A stretch of 10,121 nucleotides of DNA from Promethearchaeota archaeon (GCA_030668025.1 DAOUUT010000126.1:1-10121); one strand, 5' to 3'. Positions 1 through 6,168 are shown, counted from the first letter of the stretch. Translations and numbers: made by a program. The notes: generated by a model not told the origin, from the sequence alone.

Positions 1-2
1 AC

Positions 3-293
3 CAAAAAAGATTAAATGGATTTCACGAAGAGCGAGCAAGGCTACAAGCCAAAAGGGCAGCTCATGTTTTAAGTTATAGTGATTATTTGCTTGCAGTTAG
101 ACCAGTTATCAATCAGGCAGACAATCTTCGAGCGAACTTTTCCGCTTCAATAGTCGTTTGCGCTGCTTGTACTGATATCGAAGGCGATCATATTTTCAGC
201 CTAAGAGACAAAGTGTGGTACTGTCTTGAATGTTACGAGATTCTTGAGAAATCCTATATGAAGGAGATCGAGGCTCTTAAAAAACTCAATTAG
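3..293 (+). CDS. Partial zinc-finger-like protein (3' end only)
   Basis: The frame is open from the left edge to a TAG at 291-293, giving 96 visible residues. It has no in-frame ATG, so the gene probably begins outside the window; TTG at 87 is the only internal candidate start, and the sequence before it looks coding (Glu, Arg and Ala-rich, likely helical). In the visible fragment, Cys53-x2-Cys56 and Cys74-x2-Cys77 are 17 residues apart, a spacing typical of a structural zinc site; the second pair sits in VWYCLECYE. The tail after it is helical and charged. No catalytic motif is visible and I do not recognise the family. Zinc binding is inferred from cysteine spacing alone. The gene converges on the ubiquitin-like gene, with 119 bp between them. 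Confidence 0.6.
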   Translation, partial: QKRLNGFHEERARLQAKRAAHVLSYSDYLLAVRPVINQADNLRANFSASIVVCAACTDIEGDHIFSLRDKVWYCLECYEILEKSYMKEIEALKKLN

Positions 294-350
294 AATACAT
301 TTCTATTTTAAATTACAACGCGTATTTACTAGTGCGCTAATTCCATCGAG

Positions 351-379
351 AAAAAAATAGAAGTGAAAAAAGAAAAAAA
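351..379 (-). terminator. Oligo-T terminator of the ubiquitin-like gene
   Basis: On the minus strand, 34-62 nt past the stop codon at 413, there are three closely spaced T runs (7, 6 and 7 Ts, seen as A runs at 351-357, 366-371 and 373-379). Closely spaced oligo-T tracts without a strong hairpin are the usual archaeal intrinsic terminator. Confidence 0.55.
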
Positions 380-412
380 TATTATTAAATTGTCTACATC
401 TTTCCAATCTAT

Positions 413-802
413 TCAACCAGCAACGCTAGCTGGAATAAGTAATATATCATCTCCATCAGACAAATTATAATCACTTAACATCGAATTTTCATCCATAGTG
501 ACTCCCCCCGAAGATAAATGAAAATCAGCAGGATCTAAAGCAAACAAATTTGCAACAGTATCTTTAATATCTCCTACATTATTTCCAGTATAGACCAGTA
601 ATTTTTGTTTTTTCTCACCAGGTCCTATGGTTGATAGAAAATACACTGAAATCTTTTTTCCTTCATGTGAGATTTCATGATCTGGAGTTTTAACTGTAAA
701 ATCTTCCGTGGGGGACTTTGTAGAAGGCTCATCTAATTCTTCATCTATGTCTTCGTCAAATTCCTCGTCAAATTCCTCGTTAAAATCTTCCTCAAAATCC
801 AT
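413..802 (-). CDS. Ubiquitin-like beta-grasp protein with acidic N-terminal extension
   Basis: 129 residues from ATG 802. GTG 811 would add three residues, but the TATA box at 825-834 is about 27 nt from ATG 802, which favours that start and a near-leaderless mRNA. Residues 2-25 are acidic, with a hydrophobic residue every fourth position; 26-48 look like a flexible linker; 50-129 form a ubiquitin-like domain. From Pro91 to the end it aligns without gaps to human ubiquitin from Pro38 to Gly76: LSDYN (109-113) is identical to ubiquitin 56-60, and the last residue, Gly129, falls on Gly76. The terminus is Val-Ala-Gly, not Gly-Gly, and no residues follow, so no maturation protease would be needed. 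Positions matching Lys48, Lys63 and Ile44 are Val, Asp and Ser. Known family role: protein modifier or sulfur carrier activated by an E1-like enzyme. No E1, E2, E3 or JAMM gene is in the window. Conjugation is inference; a non-conjugated Ubl domain is possible. Confidence 0.8.
   Translation of the reverse strand: MDFEEDFNEEFDEEFDEDIDEELDEPSTKSPTEDFTVKTPDHEISHEGKKISVYFLSTIGPGEKKQKLLVYTGNNVGDIKDTVANLFALDPADFHLSSGGVTMDENSMLSDYNLSDGDDILLIPASVAG
753..787 (-). repeat. 12-bp tandem repeat coding the acidic tail
   Basis: The plus-strand unit TCGTCAAATTCC occurs at 753-764 and again at 765-776, followed by a degenerate third copy starting at 777. It encodes the Phe/Asp/Glu tetrads of the ubiquitin-like protein's N-terminal tail. 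Replication slippage could change the tail length in steps of four residues. Confidence 0.7.
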
Positions 803-824
803 TAGATACACACCATTAGTTTAG

Positions 825-834
825 AATTATAAAT
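825..834 (-). promoter_or_regulatory. TATA box for the ubiquitin-like gene
   Basis: The minus strand reads ATTTATAATT, centred about 27 nt before ATG 802. This is the archaeal TATA-to-start distance, so transcription probably begins at or next to the start codon. It is the main reason for choosing ATG 802 over GTG 811. Confidence 0.5.
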
Positions 835-838
835 TTTA

Positions 839-857
839 TATTTCTTTTATAGAAATA
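839..857. repeat. Palindrome between divergent promoters
   Basis: TATTTCT (839-845) and AGAAATA (851-857) are perfect inverted copies around a 5-nt centre. The element lies just upstream of the TATA box of the ubiquitin-like gene and between two divergent genes, so a dimeric regulator could bind there. In DNA this AT-rich a 7-bp match can arise by chance. Confidence 0.35.
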
Positions 858-943
858 ATGGAAATGATAATATATAAATCGACAACAAAAATTGTCTAAA
901 AAGTAAATTGCAAACACTTTAGAGTGAAAAACAATATAATATA

Positions 944-958
944 CTTAAAAATTTATAT
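944..958 (+). promoter_or_regulatory. TATA region for the coiled-coil gene
   Basis: The stretch TTAAAAATTTATAT lies about 20-30 nt before ATG 976. Either TTAAAAATTT (about 27 nt away) or TTTATAT (about 21 nt away) could be the TATA box. No Shine-Dalgarno sequence precedes the ATG, consistent with a leaderless or very short leader transcript. Confidence 0.4.
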
Positions 959-975
959 GAGTTTTTACAAGTACC

Positions 976-2079
976 ATGAATGATAAACCCATTCCTAAAT
1001 ACCAAATTCGAGAAAAAACACCTGAAGAGCAATTAGATGTTATTCCAGATGTGAAATTACTCAAAAAAATTAAGGAAGAAACAGCAAAATTGAACAAAGA
1101 GAAAAATGAATGGGAACAGGTTATTAAAAAAATTGAAGGATACCACGAAAATATTGAAGATTTAGAAAAGAAAAGAAAAGAAAAAGAACTTCAAGTGAGA
1201 GACCTACAAAATAAACGTGAAAAATTAAAAAATGAATTAGAAACTATGAGAAATGAATTAAAGCAAAGTAGAGATAATCTATCTTCGAGAGAAAGGGAAC
1301 TAGATCAAAAAAATGCTAACTTAGAACGATATCAAGAGAAACTACAAGGATTAAATGATGAGATAAAGAGTGAGAAAAAATATTTAGAAAAAGAAAAAGA
1401 AAGAGCAAAAGATAGAATTAAAGAAATTAAAACTAAAATACCCGGTATGGAACGGAGAGAAAATGCGTTAGAAAGAACTAATGAAAAGTTGGAAAACGCT
1501 TTAACGGATTTGAGAAATGAAATTAAGAATTTAACGAGAGAAAGAGATAATTTAACCAAAGAAATCAATAGTTTGAGAAGAGAAATAACAGCTGAAAAAA
1601 ATCGAATCGAAGATGAGAAAAGAAAATTAAAAGATGAAAAAGAAAAAGTTCGACATAAAAAAAAAGAATTAAATCTTCAATCTCGTGCCGTTGATAACAA
1701 AAAAGAAGGATTGAACAAACATAAAGATAATGTAGATCGTGATGTAAGAGAATTAGATAGAAAAAAAAAAGGACAGGAAGTAAGATTAAAGGAATTAGAT
1801 AGAAAAGTTCCTAAAGCAGAAGATACTTATTATTCTTTAGAAAACAAAATTCGTAATTTAGAGAATAAACTTAAAAAATTAAAGAATGAGTTTAAACAAT
1901 TGGAAAAAGAAAAATCGACGATACAGAATGAAAAGCAGGCAATTAAAAGAGAAAGAGAAAAATTAGAAAGTGAAAAAGCGAGATTTCTTAAAGAAAAGCG
2001 AGATTTTGAAAAAGAGTTAAGAAAAATAAAAGAGATTCCAAAATATAAAATCAAATCAAAAACCCCTTCAAAATATTAA
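976..2079 (+). CDS. Long charged coiled-coil protein with matching terminal motifs
   Basis: 367 residues, overwhelmingly Lys, Glu, Arg, Leu, Asn and Asp, with heptad-like spacing of Leu and Ile from about residue 26 to 350. No signal peptide, membrane segment or nucleotide-binding motif is visible, so it is not a complete SMC or Rad50. Pro156 and Pro279 split the rod into three segments (about 26-155, 157-278 and 280-350). The sequences around the two prolines resemble each other (R-[IL]-K-E-[IL]-x2-K-[IV]-P), exactly 123 residues apart. Residues 6-16 and 354-364 carry the same motif, I-P-K-Y-x-I-x2-K-T-P. Seen: coiled coil and repeated ends. Inferred: an elongated scaffold or tether, probably cytoplasmic, whose ends bind the same partner or each other. 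The next gene starts 13 bp downstream, so they are probably co-transcribed. Function unknown; coiled-coil similarity to SMC, golgin or filament proteins would be compositional and uninformative. Confidence 0.85.
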   Translation: MNDKPIPKYQIREKTPEEQLDVIPDVKLLKKIKEETAKLNKEKNEWEQVIKKIEGYHENIEDLEKKRKEKELQVRDLQNKREKLKNELETMRNELKQSRDNLSSRERELDQKNANLERYQEKLQGLNDEIKSEKKYLEKEKERAKDRIKEIKTKIPGMERRENALERTNEKLENALTDLRNEIKNLTRERDNLTKEINSLRREITAEKNRIEDEKRKLKDEKEKVRHKKKELNLQSRAVDNKKEGLNKHKDNVDRDVRELDRKKKGQEVRLKELDRKVPKAEDTYYSLENKIRNLENKLKKLKNEFKQLEKEKSTIQNEKQAIKREREKLESEKARFLKEKRDFEKELRKIKEIPKYKIKSKTPSKY

Positions 2080-2092
2080 GTTTGGGATACCT

Positions 2093-3133
2093 ATGAAAAT
2101 TCCAAAAGGAATTGAAGGAGATTACCTTGAAACAAAACAAGACCATCTATTTTTTGATATAAAAGGTATTCATCATCCCAGTGATCGTAAGATTTGTTTT
2201 TTAAGATTTTATCCTGATCAAAATGGAGATCGGATAAAGGATGACATTAAATTTAAAAAAATCTACTCACTCGATGAGAGGTACTCAAAATTAAGAGAAC
2301 GATACCCTCAATATCTATTCTATTCTAAAAATCTTGATTTAGAACTTCAAGGAGTAAAATTAAAAGATATAAAACAAATTTACACTCCTAGAAACTATTT
2401 TAAAAAGCTTAAAGATAAAAATGAATTAACAGAAACAGAAATTCAGTCTAAATGTCTATGTGAACTTTTATTACATAAGGGTGATATTCCGGAAAATTCT
2501 ATTGGGATATCGGGTTCTCCTATGATTGGATTAAACAAAAAAAGCTCAGATATTGATATAGTTATATATGGTACTCAAGTTAGTTTAGAATTTCAAGATA
2601 GATTAAAAAGTATTTTTCATGCTTCAAACAATTGTAGAATGTATAATTTAGAGGAATATAAAACTCATTATAAATGGAGGGTCGGAGGGTCTGATATTAG
2701 CTTCAAGGATTTTCTAAAAAGCGAAAAAAGAAAGTTACACCAAGGAAAATTTCATGGAATCGAGTTTTTTATAAGATATATTAAAAGTCCTGAAGATTGG
2801 AATGGAACTTATTATGATTATAAATTTAAGAACTTAGGAAGAATAAAAATTAAAGCAAAAATTACTAATTCAACCAATTCGATTTTTACACCTTGCTCTT
2901 ATAAAATAGAGCTTTTAAAAGTTATTGAGAGTAAAATTATTCCAAAGAATATAAATTTAAAGAATCTTAATGAAATTAATTCGTTTAGAGGAAGATTTTG
3001 CGAGCAAGCAAGCAAAGGTGATAAAGTGTTAGTTGAAGGCAAATTAGAAGAAATAACTTTCAGAAACGATAAAAATTACCTAAGAATTTTATTAACCGAT
3101 CAAGTCCAAGATAAAATGATCATTAATAACTAG
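2093..3133 (+). CDS. Predicted nucleotidyltransferase (COG1665-like)
   Basis: 346 residues. The N-terminal part (about 10-100) has the pattern of the archaeal COG1665 group as I recall it: FDIKGIHHPSDR at 21-32, a PDQNGDR segment and a YPQYLFY segment at 71-77. The core at 138-160 is the polymerase-beta-type nucleotidyltransferase signature: GISGS, then SDIDIVIYG with Asp153 and Asp155 as metal ligands; the third acid may be Glu224 in GIEFFIRY. Residues about 296-338 (GDKVLVEGKLEE and the following strands) resemble a small OB-like beta domain. The family is predicted to transfer a nucleoside monophosphate to an unknown acceptor; no substrate is known to me. It follows the coiled-coil gene by 13 bp with no clear separate promoter, so the two are probably an operon. 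The active-site residues look intact, so it is likely catalytic. Confidence 0.75.
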   Translation: MKIPKGIEGDYLETKQDHLFFDIKGIHHPSDRKICFLRFYPDQNGDRIKDDIKFKKIYSLDERYSKLRERYPQYLFYSKNLDLELQGVKLKDIKQIYTPRNYFKKLKDKNELTETEIQSKCLCELLLHKGDIPENSIGISGSPMIGLNKKSSDIDIVIYGTQVSLEFQDRLKSIFHASNNCRMYNLEEYKTHYKWRVGGSDISFKDFLKSEKRKLHQGKFHGIEFFIRYIKSPEDWNGTYYDYKFKNLGRIKIKAKITNSTNSIFTPCSYKIELLKVIESKIIPKNINLKNLNEINSFRGRFCEQASKGDKVLVEGKLEEITFRNDKNYLRILLTDQVQDKMIINN

Positions 3134-3173
3134 TGATTAATGAACTTTTTAAATTTCAAAAAAAATAATAGGA

Positions 3174-4286
3174 ATGATAAATTTTTTTTCTAAGAAAGAA
3201 CTGATTTATAAAATGATTGAACGATACAAAAAATCAACCGAGATAGACCCGAAAGACGCAGACGCGTGGATTAATTTAGGAGATGCTTATTACGACGAAA
3301 ACGAATACGATTATGCAATAGAGTCATATGAAAAAGCGATCGAAATTAATCCTTACTTTTCCGAAGTTTGGAATAATTTAGGCTTAGCGTTAAGTATGAT
3401 GCGCCAATTTAGAGAAGCAATAAAGTGCTATCAAGAAGCGCTTAAGATCGAACCGGACGACGCAATTGCTTACTATAACTTAGGATTTGCCTACGAAGAC
3501 TTAAAAGAATACGACGAAGCGTTAAAATTTTATAAAATAGCTTTAGAATATGAGCCGGGATACACTGATGTTTGGAACAGTATCGCTTTAATTTATAAAG
3601 CAAACGAACAATACGATAAAGCGATACAATGCTATGAAAAGGCTCTAAACATTAACCCTGACGAGCCGTTATTGTACAATAATCTTGCTCTTATTTATTA
3701 CAACATTCAAAATTATGAGGAAGCCATTAAGTATTATAAAAAAGCGCTTGATCTCGATCCATATAACGCTGAATTATGGTTTGATTTAGGAGATGTTGTT
3801 TATGAACAAAATGATTACGATTTAGCAATCAAATGCTATAAAAAGGCAACAGAACTCAATCCTTATTTCGTAGAAGCTTGGAATAACTTAGGATTATCGT
3901 ATACTTTTAAAGAAAAATTCAAGGAATCGGTAGAATGTTATGAACAAGCTTTGAACCTACAGTCAGAAGATGCGATATTATTAGAAAATTTAGCAATCAG
4001 TTATAGCGCTTTAAAAGACTTTGATAATGCCATAATATATTTTCAAAACACTCTCAGAGTCGATCCAGATAATGTTAATTCTCATAAGAAATTAGGACAA
4101 ATTTATTGCGACGTAAAGAACGATTATGAAAAGGCTTTAATACATTTTAAAAAAAGTATCTCTCTTGAGCCATCTGATTTAGATTTTTGGGAATCTATGG
4201 TTCTTTGTTATCAGAAATTAGGCCAACCCGAGAAAGCTAAAGAATGGAATGAAAGGCGTATTAAATGGCAATTAGAAAATAATTAA
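3174..4286 (+). CDS. TPR-repeat protein, about ten repeats
   Basis: 370 residues. Nine clear 34-residue tetratricopeptide repeats run from about residue 27 to 333, most showing the W/Y-x2-LG-x3-Y...A...Y-x2-A-L...P pattern; the ninth is one residue longer and a degenerate tenth closes the protein. It has no signal peptide, membrane segment or catalytic domain, so it should be a cytoplasmic protein-binding solenoid. Repeats 1-3 resemble repeats 6-8 more than their neighbours (for example LGDAYYDENEYDYAI against LGDVVYEQNDYDLAI, and NPYF-x-E-x-WNNLGL in both), which suggests duplication of a five-repeat block. ATG 3174 is used; ATG 3213 (Met14) is an alternative that loses only a short Lys/Phe-rich tip. 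The gene begins 40 bp after the nucleotidyltransferase; a T-rich TATA-like stretch (about 3145-3154) could be its promoter. The partner cannot be told from the sequence. Confidence 0.9.
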   Translation: MINFFSKKELIYKMIERYKKSTEIDPKDADAWINLGDAYYDENEYDYAIESYEKAIEINPYFSEVWNNLGLALSMMRQFREAIKCYQEALKIEPDDAIAYYNLGFAYEDLKEYDEALKFYKIALEYEPGYTDVWNSIALIYKANEQYDKAIQCYEKALNINPDEPLLYNNLALIYYNIQNYEEAIKYYKKALDLDPYNAELWFDLGDVVYEQNDYDLAIKCYKKATELNPYFVEAWNNLGLSYTFKEKFKESVECYEQALNLQSEDAILLENLAISYSALKDFDNAIIYFQNTLRVDPDNVNSHKKLGQIYCDVKNDYEKALIHFKKSISLEPSDLDFWESMVLCYQKLGQPEKAKEWNERRIKWQLENN

Positions 4287-4310
4287 TTGCTTATTCTTAT
4301 TGAATTAAAC

Positions 4311-4318
4311 TTTTTATT
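4311..4318 (+). promoter_or_regulatory. TATA-like element before the EndoQ-like gene
   Basis: TTTTTATT is centred about 27 nt before ATG 4342, and no Shine-Dalgarno sequence is present between them. This fits a near-leaderless transcript, although the region is so AT-rich that other positions are possible. The T run may also serve to end the TPR transcript. Confidence 0.35.
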
Positions 4319-4341
4319 TGATTAAAATTTATTAAATTTTA

Positions 4342-5652
4342 ATGGATTCTTTTAATTCTGATTTGCATATTCACTCGCCACATTCAATAGCAGTATCTAA
4401 AAACCTAAATTTAGATACCATGGTTGAGACTTGCAAAAAAAAGGGACTCGATATCCTTGGAACTGGAGATGTGCTGCAGCCTGATTGGTTGAAGTATTTA
4501 GAAAAGAATTTAAAGAAAAACGACGACGGATCGTTCTCATATAAAGATATATTCTTTATTTTACAAACTGAAATTGAAGATATTGAAAGTGTTCACGAAG
4601 TAGTATTTTTCCCTGACTTTTCAACGGTAAGGGAAGTTCAAAAAAAAATTAAACCCTATTCGAAAAACCTTCTCGATGAGTGGGGTGGACGTCCGCGAGT
4701 GAACTTACCTCCTGCTGAATTAGTTGACAAAATCACTGATTTGGGGGCAATTATCGGACCAGCACACGCTTTTACCCCCTTCAAAGCTATTTTTCGTCAA
4801 AACAAATTTAAGACTCTTAAAGATTGCTATCAAGATGCCGAAAAAAAAGTCAAATTTATAGAATTAGGGTTATCTGCCAACACAGATTTAGCTGATAGAA
4901 TAGATTGCCTTAAAAACGTAACTTTTCTTAGCAATAGTGACGCTCATTCTGAAGGGCCCCGCGCTTTAGGACGAGAATTTAATAAATTCAAAATGGATAA
5001 TCCCTCTTTTGAAGAATTAGTTTTAGCAATCGAACGGAAAAATCAACGTAAAATTGAATTAAATGTAGGTCTTCATCCCAAATTAGGAAAATACTTTATC
5101 ATGTTTTGCCATAAATGTAGAAGAAGAATTATATTCAAAAAAACAAAACAACAAGGTAGTTCTTTATTTAATCAATATTCAATAACGGAAAATTTTGTAA
5201 ATATTCTCGCAAACGACCCAATAAAAGCAAAAAAGGAATATATCAACAATATAGCTAAAGGAAAAGTTACATGCCCCGCTTGTAAGGAAAAGTTCAATAA
5301 AAACATTAAAATTAAATTAGGTGTAAGCGAAAGAATTGAAGTTATTTCTACATCACCAGAACCAATTCATCCTAACCATAGACCGCCATACATTAATGCC
5401 GTACCATTATTTGACATAATACGATCTGTTAAAAATATTAAAAGTACGAATAGCAAGACTGTTCTAAATACTTACAATAAATTAATAAATGAACTTGGAA
5501 CCGAATTTGAGGTTTTAATAGAAATCCCTATGGAAAAAATCATTAAAATTGATGAAGGGGTTGCGTCTGTCATTAAAGCAATAAGAACGAATAAAATTGA
5601 ATACACACCAGGGGGTGGCGGGACTTACGGACAAATTCAACTTAATATTTAA
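4342..5652 (+). CDS. Endonuclease Q-like PHP nuclease (COG1379/TIGR00375 type)
   Basis: 436 residues, close to the length of Pyrococcus furiosus EndoQ. PHP metal-site candidates in order: His9-x-His11 in DLHIHSPHS, Asp43 in GTGD, Glu77, His85, His142 in GPAHAF, and Asp200-x-His202 in SNSDAHS. A zinc ribbon follows, with Cys256-x2-Cys259 and Cys311-x2-Cys314. The C-terminal part is helical and ends in P-G-G-G-G-T-Y-G (423-430), a conserved family feature. EndoQ nicks DNA 5' of deaminated bases (uracil, hypoxanthine, xanthine) and abasic sites, so this is probably a repair enzyme for deamination damage. All the expected ligand residues are present, which supports activity. It is flanked by unrelated genes and seems to be its own transcription unit. 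COG1379 proteins not shown to be EndoQ are the main alternative. Confidence 0.82.
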   Translation: MDSFNSDLHIHSPHSIAVSKNLNLDTMVETCKKKGLDILGTGDVLQPDWLKYLEKNLKKNDDGSFSYKDIFFILQTEIEDIESVHEVVFFPDFSTVREVQKKIKPYSKNLLDEWGGRPRVNLPPAELVDKITDLGAIIGPAHAFTPFKAIFRQNKFKTLKDCYQDAEKKVKFIELGLSANTDLADRIDCLKNVTFLSNSDAHSEGPRALGREFNKFKMDNPSFEELVLAIERKNQRKIELNVGLHPKLGKYFIMFCHKCRRRIIFKKTKQQGSSLFNQYSITENFVNILANDPIKAKKEYINNIAKGKVTCPACKEKFNKNIKIKLGVSERIEVISTSPEPIHPNHRPPYINAVPLFDIIRSVKNIKSTNSKTVLNTYNKLINELGTEFEVLIEIPMEKIIKIDEGVASVIKAIRTNKIEYTPGGGGTYGQIQLNI

Positions 5653-5659
5653 TTTTTTT
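5653..5659 (+). terminator. Oligo-T terminator after the EndoQ-like gene
   Basis: Seven Ts follow the TAA stop directly, and a second T7 run lies at 5711-5717 before the convergent gene. Together they fit an archaeal oligo-T terminator with a backup. Confidence 0.5.
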
Positions 5660-5724
5660 AAAACCTAAAATTAAGTTTCTGCTAATTTTTAGAACGGGTA
5701 GTAAAAGATATTTTTTTAGAATAG

Positions 5725-5964
5725 CTACATTTCAAACTCTAAACGAAGCGATAGTAACTCACCACATTTAGTACATGTCATGAAATCGAATATCTTAAAA
5801 GCCACCACCATAAGCTCCAAATCTTTTATAGGAAATTGATTTTTGAACTTTTTTATATAATCTCCAGATGGACAACTAATTATAGCTCTCACCTTGATTA
5901 GATTCTCACTATCAGAATCACTGAAAGTCTTATCAGTTGTTTTATTATTTAATTCAATTTCCAT
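5725..5964 (-). CDS. Small cysteine-containing protein, unknown function
   Basis: 79 residues from ATG 5964. Residues 1-22 are polar and Ser/Asp-rich and look disordered. The rest forms a compact, alternating hydrophobic pattern (VRAIISCPSGDY, LELMVVAFKIFDF) ending in Cys64-x2-Cys67-Gly. With Cys31 there are only three cysteines, so a full four-Cys zinc site would need another ligand or a dimer. The sequence is short enough for chance, but the codon pattern, the CTKCG turn and its placement behind an upstream AT-rich promoter region favour a real gene. A possible TATA-like element (about 5983-5990) lies some 20 nt before the start, and a GGGG run lies closer to it. I do not recognise the family. 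Confidence 0.6.
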   Translation of the reverse strand: MEIELNNKTTDKTFSDSDSENLIKVRAIISCPSGDYIKKFKNQFPIKDLELMVVAFKIFDFMTCTKCGELLSLRLEFEM

Positions 5965-6038
5965 ACTATTTAACCCCGAACATATATTGAATGAAAATTT
6001 AGTCTTATAAATTTATTTATATTTAAATGTGTTCCTTT

Positions 6039-6070
6039 ATTCACACGAACAAGTAGAAATTCGAGTGAAT
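6039..6070. repeat. Inverted repeat, 11-bp arms
   Basis: ATTCACACGAA (6039-6049) and TTCGAGTGAAT (6060-6070) are inverted copies with one mismatch and a 10-nt centre. The arms are richer in G and C than the surrounding sequence, so chance is less likely than for the AT-only repeats nearby. It may be an operator for either flanking gene or a short hairpin. Confidence 0.5.
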
Positions 6071-6168
6071 TTTAGGATGCATTATGAAAATTTTTAATTT
6101 TAATCATTTTTTAAACAATTCTTCTTCTTTCTTATTTTACAATTAAAATTCTGTTATGGAAATTGGTG

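Noticed and set aside
301..362. TTCTATTTT and AAAATAGAA inverted repeat between the first two genes
   Set aside because: The arms are AT-rich and about 44 nt apart; the T runs alone explain termination.
803..811. GTG 811 as start of the ubiquitin-like gene
   Set aside because: It adds only three residues and lies about 18 nt from the TATA box; ATG 802 fits the promoter better.
1332..1568. 78-residue minus-strand frame inside the coiled-coil gene
   Set aside because: It is Ser/Leu/Phe-rich because it is the complement of Lys/Glu-rich codons; the plus-strand protein explains this stretch.
1830..2054. 74-residue minus-strand frame inside the coiled-coil gene
   Set aside because: Same cause: a complement artefact of a charged coiled coil, with no start signal.
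976..2079. SMC or Rad50 fragment
   Set aside because: There is no Walker A, signature or Walker B motif and no hinge domain; any similarity would come from coiled-coil composition.
3140..3193. 17-codon frame overlapping the start of the TPR gene
   Set aside because: It is a Phe/Lys/Asn-only peptide expected from the A- and T-runs there, unlike the structured frame before ftsZ.
6084..6146. 20-codon frame starting ATG 6084
   Set aside because: It is short, made of Phe/Asn/Ser from T-rich DNA, and has no good ribosome binding site or positional support.
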